Of a stretch of 64,000 bases of DNA, positions 36,117 to 42,834 are shown piece after piece; position 1 is the first letter of the stretch, and every line of letters starts with the position of its first letter. This DNA comes from Bacteroidaceae bacterium (lineage in GTDB: Bacteria; Bacteroidota; Bacteroidia; Bacteroidales; Bacteroidaceae). Below the pieces are notes generated by a model. That model had not been told where the DNA came from and ran no database searches. It saw only the letters and a list, made by a program, of their open reading frames with translations. The stretch spans positions 62,001 through 126,000 of the forward strand of contig JAFSKK010000063.1 in assembly GCA_017448965.1 (NCBI GenBank), given 5' to 3'. Made by a program: the position numbers and the translations under genes.

Positions 36117-37262
36117 CTATGCCCCGAGAACCTTCTTGAACTTTTCAATAAACTGCTTAGCTTCGTCCATCGAGAGGCAAAGCGGTGGCAACAGACGGAT
36201 AACGTTGGTGCCTGAACAGCCAGTGAAGCAGTGCTCTTCCTTGATGAGGCGAGTACGTGGTTCCTTGTAGGGAATGTCGAGTTCTATACCAATCATCAGG
36301 CCGATGCCACGAACATCCACCACGTGTGGCAGGTTGCCCGCTTTCATCTCAGTTGTAAGCGTGTTGATGAGGTAGGTACCGACTTTGGCCGCATTCTCTA
36401 CGAGTTTCTCCTGTTCGATAATGTCGAGCACTGCCAATGCACCTGCACAGCCGAGGTGATTGCCGCCAAATGTGGTGCCCAGCTGACCATAGACAGGTGT
36501 GAACTTGGGTGAGATGAGGACACCACCCATTGGGAAACCGTTGCAGATGCCTTTGGCAACCGTGATGATGTCGGGCTTCACCCCGAAGTGCTGATGAGCG
36601 AAGAACTTTCCGCTTCTACCGTAGCCACACTGGATCTCGTCGCAGATGAGCACGGTGTTGTGCTGGTCGCAAAGGGTACGCAATGCTTGCAGGAATTCCT
36701 TGGTGACACAGCGGATGCCACCCACACCTTGAATACATTCGATGATGACTGCACACACATCATTCTTTTCCAACTCTTTTTTCCAAGGCTGGATGTCATT
36801 GATAGGCAAGTAGGTGACGTGTCCGTTATCATTGATGGGTGCGATAATCTTGGGATTGTTGGTCACTTCGACCGCCAGCGAAGTTCTGCCATGAAAGGCT
36901 TTCTCCATCGACAGCACACGGGTTCTTCCATTGTGGAAGGAAGCCAGTTTCAGTGCATTCTCATTCGCTTCGGCGCCAGAGTTGATGAGGAACAATTGGT
37001 AGTCCTCATAGCCTGATGCTTTGCCGAGTCTGGTGGCCAGTTCCTTCTGGAGTGGGTTCTGTACGGAGTTGCTATAAAAGCCCAACTTGTTGAGTTGCTG
37101 GGTCATGGCCTCGACATAGTGAGGATGGCAGTGGCCTACGCTGATGACAGCGTGACCACCATACAGGTCAAGGTATTCCTGTCCCTCTTCGTCCCACACG
37201 TGGCAACCCTTGCCGTGGTCGATGGCTATGTCGAAAAGTGGATATACGTCAAATAAGTTCAT
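36117..37262 (-). CDS. argD: Acetylornithine (or succinylornithine) aminotransferase
   Basis: A 381-residue class-III aminotransferase: LDLYGGHAVISVGHCHP, SGAEANENALKLA, ICDEIQCGYGRSGK and the PLP lysine in TVAKGICNGFPMGG. It transaminates N-acyl-glutamate semialdehyde, following the ArgC product. Bacteroidota can use succinylated rather than acetylated intermediates, which the sequence alone does not settle. It is the last gene of the minus-strand arg operon, and a family B element separates it from argC. Confidence 0.9.
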   Translation of the reverse strand: MNLFDVYPLFDIAIDHGKGCHVWDEEGQEYLDLYGGHAVISVGHCHPHYVEAMTQQLNKLGFYSNSVQNPLQKELATRLGKASGYEDYQLFLINSGAEANENALKLASFHNGRTRVLSMEKAFHGRTSLAVEVTNNPKIIAPINDNGHVTYLPINDIQPWKKELEKNDVCAVIIECIQGVGGIRCVTKEFLQALRTLCDQHNTVLICDEIQCGYGRSGKFFAHQHFGVKPDIITVAKGICNGFPMGGVLISPKFTPVYGQLGTTFGGNHLGCAGALAVLDIIEQEKLVENAAKVGTYLINTLTTEMKAGNLPHVVDVRGIGLMIGIELDIPYKEPRTRLIKEEHCFTGCSGTNVIRLLPPLCLSMDEAKQFIEKFKKVLGA

Positions 37263-37274
37263 GATATATAAAGT

Positions 37275-37385
37275 TATAAGTGATAAGTGTAAAATGAAAA
37301 ATTTGCTGCCGCGCTAGCATGCTACCTGTTGGACAAACACATGTGGTAGCAAATTTTTTACTTTTCATTTTAACCTTTTACTTTT
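37275..37385. repeat. Family B palindromic element between argC and argD
   Basis: The arms resemble GTGAAAAATTTGCTACCGC / GCGGTAGCAAATTTTTCAC (here diverged: TGAAAAATTTGCTGCCGC and GTGGTAGCAAATTTTTTAC) around a loop of about 35 bp. The element starts at the base after the argC stop codon. Its loop is nearly the reverse complement of the loop in the copy at 54417. Confidence 0.8.
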
Positions 37386-38555
37386 TTAAAATGCGCTTGC
37401 CTTGAGATTAAGTCCGGCTCTTTCATCCAAGCCGAACATGATGTTCATATTTTGTACTGCCTGACCGACGGCACCTTTCAGAAGGTTGTCAATCATACTG
37501 GTAATCACGACTTTCCGTCCGAACACCTCCACATGCACAAGCGCCTTGTTGGTGTTCACCACCTGCTTGAGGTCAAGGGCTTTGTCTGAGTAGTGAGTGA
37601 AGGCGGTTCCCTCATAGAAGGTTTTGTATAGAGCGACGATGTCGCTCTCAACAGGACGTTGGTCGAGTGTCACCACCTCTGTGCAGAAGATGCCACGTGG
37701 GAAGTCACCGCGATAGGGGATGAAATCCACCGTGATGCCATCGGCTTCGTAACCCTCATCCAGCGTGTCCACCACATGGGGCGCACCAGCAGGCTTCAGT
37801 TCGTTGAGCGTCTGGCAAATCTCGTGCAGATGCTGATGGGTGAAGAGCTTATACACCGAGAAATTGTTGTCGCGCCATGAGAAGTGGGTGGTGGCACTTG
37901 GCTTTTGACCAGCTCCTGTAGAACCTGTGATGGCATTGACGGCAATATCCTTGGTGAGCAGTCCTGCCTTTGCCAATGGCAACAAGCCCAACTGGATGCA
38001 CGTAGCAAAACATCCAGGATTTGCCAAGTGCTGACACTTCGCAATCTCTTCCCTGTGTGTCTCAGGCAAACCATAAATAAAGTTATAGGGAAAAGTGATA
38101 AGTGAAGAATTTGCTACCGCATTGGGTGCATCTGCGGCAGCCGATTTTTCACTGTTCACTTTTACTTTATCCTTTCTAATCCGGAAGTCCTGCGCCATGT
38201 CGATAATCTTCACGTTCGCGGGGATGTCGTGCTCCTTCAAGAACGCCTCGCTCTTGCCATGTCCGAAGCAGAAGAACACTACATCAACTTGGTCAAATGG
38301 CATCTCCGACGTGAATTCCAACTCCGTCTCTCCGATGAGTCCTTCATGCACGTCATAGACCTTGTTGCCAGCGTTCGATTCCGAATTGGCAAACACGATT
38401 TCTGCCTGCGGATGGTTGATGAGCAGACGGATGAGTTCACCGCCCGTGTAACCAGCTGCACCTAATATACCAACTCGGAGTCCCCCTCTTGTCCCCCCAA
38501 GGGGGGATGAACCATTCGGGGTGTTGGTCGTTTGTGCTTTATGAATGTCTGTCAT
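37386..38555 (-). CDS. argC: N-acetyl-gamma-glutamyl-phosphate reductase with two repeat-derived inserts
   Basis: A 389-residue ArgC: Rossmann motif VGILGAAGYTGGE (28-40), catalytic C182 in ANPGCFATC, and the SGSTGAG-type motif seen as ITGSTGAGQKPS. The first 26 residues replace the usual start near MKVGI and include residues encoded by a family C repeat (12-26). Residues 128-158, between DFR and FIYGLPE, are encoded by a family B element. The ATG overlaps the stop of the DUF559 gene (ATGA), so argC is now coupled to that cargo gene. Confidence 0.92.
   Translation of the reverse strand: MTDIHKAQTTNTPNGSSPLGGTRGGLRVGILGAAGYTGGELIRLLINHPQAEIVFANSESNAGNKVYDVHEGLIGETELEFTSEMPFDQVDVVFFCFGHGKSEAFLKEHDIPANVKIIDMAQDFRIRKDKVKVNSEKSAAADAPNAVANSSLITFPYNFIYGLPETHREEIAKCQHLANPGCFATCIQLGLLPLAKAGLLTKDIAVNAITGSTGAGQKPSATTHFSWRDNNFSVYKLFTHQHLHEICQTLNELKPAGAPHVVDTLDEGYEADGITVDFIPYRGDFPRGIFCTEVVTLDQRPVESDIVALYKTFYEGTAFTHYSDKALDLKQVVNTNKALVHVEVFGRKVVITSMIDNLLKGAVGQAVQNMNIMFGLDERAGLNLKASAF
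38082..38174 (-). repeat. Family B element in frame inside argC
   Basis: The element retains TTGCTACCGCA and TGCGGCAGCCGATTTTTC arms with a short loop and the usual GTGAAAAG flank, and has no stop in the argC frame. It encodes the 31-residue insert at 128-158 of ArgC, a surface-loop position in the family. Confidence 0.82.
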
Positions 38556-38995
38556 AAATGTTCTTTAATTGTTTGTAATACTGATTCAATATTGGCAATC
38601 ACTTCTTCGTTGGTGAAGCGAATCACGTTGAATCCTTGTTCGTTGAGCCATTTTGTACGTACCTCATCATTAGCTTCTTGTTGTGGAAGTTGATGATATC
38701 CTCCATCAATCTCGATGACAAGTCGTGCAGGTAGGCATACAAAGTCTGCGATATAATTCCCGATGATATGTTGCCTCCGAAAAGGTGCCCCTGCACCGCT
38801 CCTTTTGAGAAAATCCCAAAGAATGGATTCTGCCTCCGTAGGATGTCTCCTATTGTTACTAGCAAACTCCTTCAGCAAATCATAATTAAGGATATCTGCT
38901 GTACAATAATCGTACTCCTTTTTCATTGTTCCATTTTTTTTTCTAAACAATCCGGATGGCAACCCCTCCCCCTTGGGGGAGGCTGGGAGGGGGCT
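38477..38995 (-). mobile_element. Family C element split by a DUF559 gene
   Basis: The two halves of a family C element lie on either side of the DUF559 gene. The half at 38951-38995 has GGGAGGCTGGGAGGGGGCT and CCCCCTTGGGGG; the half at 38477-38521 has CCCCCCAAGGGGGG and GGAGTCCCCCTC. Together they rebuild the order seen in the uninterrupted copies at 32771 and 50674. One end touches the argG stop codon (38996-38998); the other encodes part of ArgC. This is read as a cargo-bearing palindromic element. Confidence 0.65.
38552..38926 (-). CDS. DUF559 endonuclease-like protein, cargo of a repeat element
   Basis: The 124-residue protein has the DUF559/Vsr-like nuclease fold: HPTEAESILWDFL, FRRQHIIGNYIADFVC and LVIEIDGGYHQ with the D/E-x-D/E-x-H residues of the PD-(D/E)xK type, then VIRFTNEEV. 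Its biological role is unknown; Vsr relatives nick DNA. The start is at ATG 38926. It lies between argG and argC, an unusual place, inside a split palindromic element, and ends in the argC start. Confidence 0.8.
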   Translation of the reverse strand: MKKEYDYCTADILNYDLLKEFASNNRRHPTEAESILWDFLKRSGAGAPFRRQHIIGNYIADFVCLPARLVIEIDGGYHQLPQQEANDEVRTKWLNEQGFNVIRFTNEEVIANIESVLQTIKEHL

Positions 38996-40198
38996 TTATC
39001 TTTCTTCGTTTGGATGTGCCAAATAATAAGCACGGAGTGGGGTAGATGTTACTTTGATGAAGCCTTTGGCATCTTCTGATGACCATGCCTTGGCAGTCTC
39101 ACCATACTCGCCGAGCTTGTTCTTCACGAGGTCGTTAGGAGAATCCACACCGACTGTCTGGAAACAGAGTGGACGGAGTTCGAGGGTCACTTCTCCTGTC
39201 ACATTGCGCTGTGAAGAAGTCAACATGGCCTCGATGTCTGGCATGACAGGCTCCAGGTACTGGCTCTCGTGCAGGAACATGCCGTACCAGTTGCTCACTT
39301 GATCTTTCCAATACTGCTGCCACTTCGACAATGTGTACTTTTCCAAGAAGCGGTGTGCACCGATAATCAACATAGGAGCAGCAGCTTCGAAGCCCACACG
39401 TCCCTTGATGCCAATGATGGTGTCGCCCACGTGGCAGTCACGACCGATGCCGTAAGCGGCACCAATCTCCTCTACTGCTTGGATGGCCTTGATCTTGTCG
39501 TTATACTTGACGCCGTTCACGCTGCACAGCTCGCCCTTTTCGAAGCCCAACTTCAGGAGTTCTGGACCTTCCTTCGTGGGGTGCTTCAGGTAAGCAGACT
39601 CAGGCAGACCCTGTGTGGAGTCGAGAATCTCACCACCGCAGATAGAGGTGCCCCAGATTCCCACGTTGTAAGAGTACTTCAGCTTCGCGAAATCAGCGGC
39701 AAAGCCATTCTTGTTCAGGTAATCAATCTCCTCCTGACGGCTCAGGTTACCATCGCGGGTCAGCGTGATGATTTCCACACCCGGAGCCATCACGAGGAAG
39801 GTCATGTCGAAACGAATCTGGTCGTTACCTGCACCAGTTGAGCCGTGTGCAATGGCGCTGGCACCAATCTCCTTGGCATAACGTGCAATTGCCAAAGCTT
39901 GGAAGATGCGCTCGGAAGACACAGAGATGGGGTAGCAGTTGTTTCTCAACACATTGCCAAACACCATGTATTTGAGTGATTTAGCGTAGTATTCCTGCGT
40001 CACGTCGAGTGTCACATATTTTGTGGCACCCAACTTGTAGGCGTTCTCCTCGTTCGTCTTGAGCTGTTCTGCCGAGAAACCACCTGTGTTGGCACATGCA
40101 GCATACACTTCATAACCTTTCTCTTTTGCCAGATACATTACCGTGTAAGAGGTATCCAGACCGCCGCTGAAGGCAACGACAACCTTTTTCTTTTCCAT
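38996..40198 (-). CDS. argG: Argininosuccinate synthase
   Basis: A 400-residue enzyme with the PP-loop SGGLDTS (11-17), followed by YPISVSSERIFQALA, AHGSTGAGNDQIRFD and GRVGFEAAAPMLIIGAH, all typical. It joins citrulline and aspartate using ATP. Its stop codon abuts the family C element, and a family B element with its cargo gene lies upstream. Confidence 0.95.
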   Translation of the reverse strand: MEKKKVVVAFSGGLDTSYTVMYLAKEKGYEVYAACANTGGFSAEQLKTNEENAYKLGATKYVTLDVTQEYYAKSLKYMVFGNVLRNNCYPISVSSERIFQALAIARYAKEIGASAIAHGSTGAGNDQIRFDMTFLVMAPGVEIITLTRDGNLSRQEEIDYLNKNGFAADFAKLKYSYNVGIWGTSICGGEILDSTQGLPESAYLKHPTKEGPELLKLGFEKGELCSVNGVKYNDKIKAIQAVEEIGAAYGIGRDCHVGDTIIGIKGRVGFEAAAPMLIIGAHRFLEKYTLSKWQQYWKDQVSNWYGMFLHESQYLEPVMPDIEAMLTSSQRNVTGEVTLELRPLCFQTVGVDSPNDLVKNKLGEYGETAKAWSSEDAKGFIKVTSTPLRAYYLAHPNEER

Positions 40199-40201
40199 AA
40201 T

Positions 40202-40680
40202 TGATTAAGTTAAAAGTGAAAAATGAAAAGTGAAAAATTTGCTACCGCTTTCCATCTTCACATCTTTTATATATTTTGTTTTGTTGTTTTTATTGATGAT
40301 ATTAAGAGCACGAGTAATTCTCGGCAGTCTTTTTCTAAACTTGTATGCTCATCTATCTGTAAATAATCTGTATCTTTCAGAAGATTTAGCCAATAAAGAG
40401 TTTCATTACATTCTTTCATGGCGATAGATAGTTTGCTGATGAAGTCTTTCGGACTTTGTGCATAAGTGGATTCGCTTACCAATGCTCCAATCGCTGTGCC
40501 TGAGCGGAAAACTTGATTGAGCATACCGTATTCTTTAGGGCTACATACAATATCTCTTACCATCTTAACGATTCTGATAGCAAAGCAATAACTCTTTACC
40601 GTTAATGGCGATTGATTGTTTTGAAGATAACTCATACAGTAGCGGTAGCAAATTTTTCACTTTTCACTTTTCCTTTTACC
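40202..40680 (-). mobile_element. Family B element carrying a four-helix-bundle gene
   Basis: Exact 20-bp inverted arms, GTGAAAAATTTGCTACCGCT (40230-40249) and AGCGGTAGCAAATTTTTCAC (40641-40660), enclose the S23/IVP-like gene. Outside the arms are the GTGAAAAG runs found in every family B copy. Other copies have a loop of about 30 bp; here it is about 390 bp and codes for protein. This suggests a cargo-bearing version of the repeat. Confidence 0.75.
40267..40635 (-). CDS. Four-helix-bundle protein (S23/23S rRNA IVP family)
   Basis: The 122-residue, all-helical protein is of the IVP/Avd-type family: SYCFAIRIVKMVRDI, the RSGTAIGALVSES turn typical of the family, and KLSIAMKECNETLYWLNLL. Relatives are encoded in intervening sequences of 23S rRNA or help reverse transcriptases in diversity-generating retroelements, where they bind nucleic acid. 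The start codon is five bases inside the right arm of the surrounding family B element. No reverse transcriptase is seen nearby. Confidence 0.82.
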   Translation of the reverse strand: MSYLQNNQSPLTVKSYCFAIRIVKMVRDIVCSPKEYGMLNQVFRSGTAIGALVSESTYAQSPKDFISKLSIAMKECNETLYWLNLLKDTDYLQIDEHTSLEKDCRELLVLLISSIKTTKQNI

Positions 40681-40686
40681 CTTATA

Positions 40687-41322
40687 TCACATCAACCCTC
40701 TTGTCACCATCTCCTTCATGATTTCTTGGAATATCTCGATGGGTGTTGGTTCGCCCTTGTGCTGTGCAGGGTCGTACAGCATGCCTGTGCAGATGCAGAA
40801 CTTACGGTTCTTCATCTCCAGGATGGGGTGATTGATGCATCCACGACATCCGCGCCAGAAGGCGTCATCGTCTGTCAGCTGGTTGAAGCTCACAGGCACG
40901 TAACCTAATGCTGTGTTCATTTTCATGACTGCATCACCGCTTGTGAGCGAGAATATCTTGGCGTGAGGCCAACGCACACGTGCCAACGTGAAGGTATGGT
41001 CCTTGATGCGCTTGGCGATGTTGCGTCCCTGATAGTCAGGATGCACAATCAGACCAGAGGTCGTTACATACGACTTGTTTCCCCATGTCTCAATGTAGCT
41101 GAAACCCACGAACGTGTCGCCCAACTCTGTCTGCTTGCTGGGGTCAAGTGCCAACACCGCCTTGCCCTCCTTCATCTTCGTCGCCACATACTCATGGGTG
41201 CGCTCAGCAATGCCCGTTCCACGCTTCTTTGCAGCTTCACGTATGGTGTCGAGAATCAAGTCCACGTACTTCTCGTGGCTTGCATCCGCTACAATCACCT
41301 TAATTCCGTCTTCGTATATCAT
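40687..41322 (-). CDS. GNAT acyltransferase of the arginine operon
   Basis: A 211-residue GNAT with LIVHPDYQGRNIAKRIKDH as the acyl-CoA loop and a cysteine-containing C-terminal part (RGCRGCINHP, CICTGMLYDP). Between argR and argG, it could be the missing first enzyme that N-acetylates or N-succinylates glutamate in place of ArgA/ArgJ. This is inference from the operon. A family B element begins about five bases after its stop. Confidence 0.72.
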   Translation of the reverse strand: MIYEDGIKVIVADASHEKYVDLILDTIREAAKKRGTGIAERTHEYVATKMKEGKAVLALDPSKQTELGDTFVGFSYIETWGNKSYVTTSGLIVHPDYQGRNIAKRIKDHTFTLARVRWPHAKIFSLTSGDAVMKMNTALGYVPVSFNQLTDDDAFWRGCRGCINHPILEMKNRKFCICTGMLYDPAQHKGEPTPIEIFQEIMKEMVTRGLM

Positions 41323-41340
41323 TTTTTACATTTTATTTAA

Positions 41341-41443
41341 GTGAAAAAGTAAAAGTGAAAAGTGAACAATTTGCTTCCGCATGTATGTGCTACCAATGGA
41401 AGAGCGATTGCGGTAGCAAATTTTTCATTTTTCATTTTTCACT
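41341..41443. repeat. Family B element between argR and the GNAT gene
   Basis: The arms are AATTTGCTTCCGCA and TGCGGTAGCAAATTTTTCA, with GTGAAAAG runs outside. It begins directly at the argR stop codon (TAAAGTGAAAAATG on the minus strand) and fills the gap. Confidence 0.8.
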
Positions 41444-41929
41444 TTACACATGGCTTCCCGGATAAACCGGTACAATTGTTCTCAAGTTTGCTTCTAAAGT
41501 ATTTTTGTTGAATCCCTCTTCCAGTGCCAGAAAGATGGTGTCATCTCCGGCGATGGTGCCGATCACCTCTGGAATGTGGGCATTGTCAATGTCGCTTGCC
41601 AATCCGCTGGCATAACCGGGTCGGCACTTGATGACTGCCAGTTGTCCCGATATGCGGATGGACATAAAACCGTTGCGGATGGCTGTTCCCTCCTGCCGAT
41701 GCTCCCTCACCCTGCGGTAATAGGGATTTTCTGGCAGCATGTAGATGGAACGTCCCTTGGGCGAGAACCCCTTCACCACCTTCAGCAGTTTCAGGTCGCG
41801 CGACAAAGTGGCCTGCGTCATGTTCACGCCCTCCTTCGAGAGCGCCTGTGCCAACTCATCCTGACGCCCTATCTCCTGTGTCTGGATGATGGCCTTGATG
41901 ATGTCTAGTCTCGATTGTCTTGCAGTCAT
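41444..41929 (-). CDS. argR: Arginine repressor
   Basis: A 161-residue ArgR: N-terminal winged helix (IKAIIQTQEIGRQDELAQAL then VNMTQATLSRDLKLL, whose SRD is the DNA-reading part) and the C-terminal hexamerisation and arginine-binding part (GYASGLASDIDN, IPEVIGTIAGDDTIFLAL). It should repress the operon it heads when arginine is plentiful. A candidate operator lies upstream of its promoter. Confidence 0.93.
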   Translation of the reverse strand: MTARQSRLDIIKAIIQTQEIGRQDELAQALSKEGVNMTQATLSRDLKLLKVVKGFSPKGRSIYMLPENPYYRRVREHRQEGTAIRNGFMSIRISGQLAVIKCRPGYASGLASDIDNAHIPEVIGTIAGDDTIFLALEEGFNKNTLEANLRTIVPVYPGSHV

Positions 41930-41942
41930 CGCTTATCCGATA

Positions 41943-42055
41943 TTATAAGTGAAAAAGTAAAAGTGAAAAGTGAAAGATTGGCTACCGCAAACGTGTGCTA
42001 CCAGACTGTGAACAAACAAATGCGGTAGCAAATTTTTCACTTTTCATTTTTCACG
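41943..42055. repeat. Family B element in the argR 5' leader
   Basis: The arms are GATTGGCTACCGCA and TGCGGTAGCAAATTTTTCAC, with the usual GTGAAAAG outer repeats and a loop of about 33 bp. It lies between the inferred start of transcription and the argR ATG, so it would form a hairpin in the mRNA leader. Confidence 0.8.
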
Positions 42056-42093
42056 TTTCCCCTCTTATTGCATATTTATTCACAAATCGGCTG

Positions 42094-42124
42094 CAAAGGT
42101 ACGATATTCTTTGCATACGACAAG
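42094..42124 (-). promoter_or_regulatory. Promoter of the arg operon
   Basis: On the minus strand: -33 CTTG (42121-42124), 19-bp spacer, -7 TACCTTTG (42094-42101). It is 165 bp from the argR ATG because the family B element occupies the leader. Confidence 0.72.
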
Positions 42125-42128
42125 CGTT

Positions 42129-42150
42129 TTATGCAGAATATTTTGCATAA
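42129..42150. promoter_or_regulatory. Candidate ArgR operator
   Basis: TTATGCA (42129-42135) and TGCATAA (42144-42150) with an A/T-rich centre form an 18-22 bp palindrome of ARG-box shape, with further TGCATA half-sites at 42112 and 42153. It sits just upstream of the -33 box. Confidence 0.5.
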
Positions 42151-42216
42151 AGTGCATAAAAATCGCATAGATGATTTGAAACAGTGATAAGCTCTAGGTT
42201 GTCATTCAATCACCAT

Positions 42217-42257
42217 GATGGGCACTCTGCACAGGTCGTTGTGCATAAGTGCCCATC
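42217..42257. terminator. Hairpin after the lipoprotein gene
   Basis: The 10-bp perfect arms GATGGGCACT (42217-42226) and AGTGCCCATC (42248-42257), with an inner GCACA/TGTGC pairing, lie downstream of the minus-strand lipoprotein gene and before the arg promoter. There is no clear T run on the minus strand, so terminator function is moderate. Confidence 0.55.
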
Positions 42258-42318
42258 TTTAGTCTACTCAATGTCACATCAGAAGGATGTGTTGTGCATT
42301 GTCACGTGTTGTAGATGC

Positions 42319-42780
42319 TTATCTTGTACGCGCATAGGCAGGCTGATCGGTCACCGTGTTGTGCGTCTGTTCTATGGTCTCTTCCTCCGATGGTGTTGGG
42401 GTGGGAGATGCGCCTTTCTGAGTGACGGTCAGATTCACTTTGTCTTGCGATGTGCCGACAATAATTACCTTCGTTTTTCGCTCACTTGTTTTAGGGTTGC
42501 TGGTTGCGGTGAGCTTCACCACAGGCGCTCCCGATGTATAGGTCATCACCTCTACTGTAAGCCAGTTGTCCTGAACCGTTGCTGATGTGATAGGGCAATC
42601 CAGTGGGGTAACTGTGACTTGGGTTGGAGAACCTTCTGCATCTATCGTGGCTGACATACTGCTTGTCTTGGGATTGCTCCCGCTCCCTCCGCCGTTGTCC
42701 TCCTCCTCGTCATTACCTCCGCATGCAGCAAAACAACAGAGCATGGTTATACTGCACAAAAACACAAGTGCTTTCTTCAT
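42319..42780 (-). CDS. Surface-type lipoprotein with BACON-like domain
   Basis: A 153-residue protein with a lipoprotein signal (LCSITMLCCFAAC) whose cysteine is followed by GGNDEEED, an acidic signal that can direct Bacteroidota lipoproteins to the cell surface. Residues about 45-130 form a BACON-like beta-sandwich (WLTVEVMTYTSGAP..., KTSERKTKVIIVGTS...VNLTVTQKG). BACON domains are thought to bind carbohydrate or act as spacers. It follows the large RCC1 protein gene and is probably co-transcribed. Confidence 0.75.
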   Translation of the reverse strand: MKKALVFLCSITMLCCFAACGGNDEEEDNGGGSGSNPKTSSMSATIDAEGSPTQVTVTPLDCPITSATVQDNWLTVEVMTYTSGAPVVKLTATSNPKTSERKTKVIIVGTSQDKVNLTVTQKGASPTPTPSEEETIEQTHNTVTDQPAYARTR

Positions 42781-42834
42781 ACTGATGGATTTCCTTATAT
42801 TATAAATCTTTTTCATATCTTTGTCCTCTTAGTT

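Noticed and set aside
40267-40635. The S23-type gene as part of a diversity-generating retroelement
   Set aside because: No reverse transcriptase, template repeat or variable repeat is seen in the neighbourhood.
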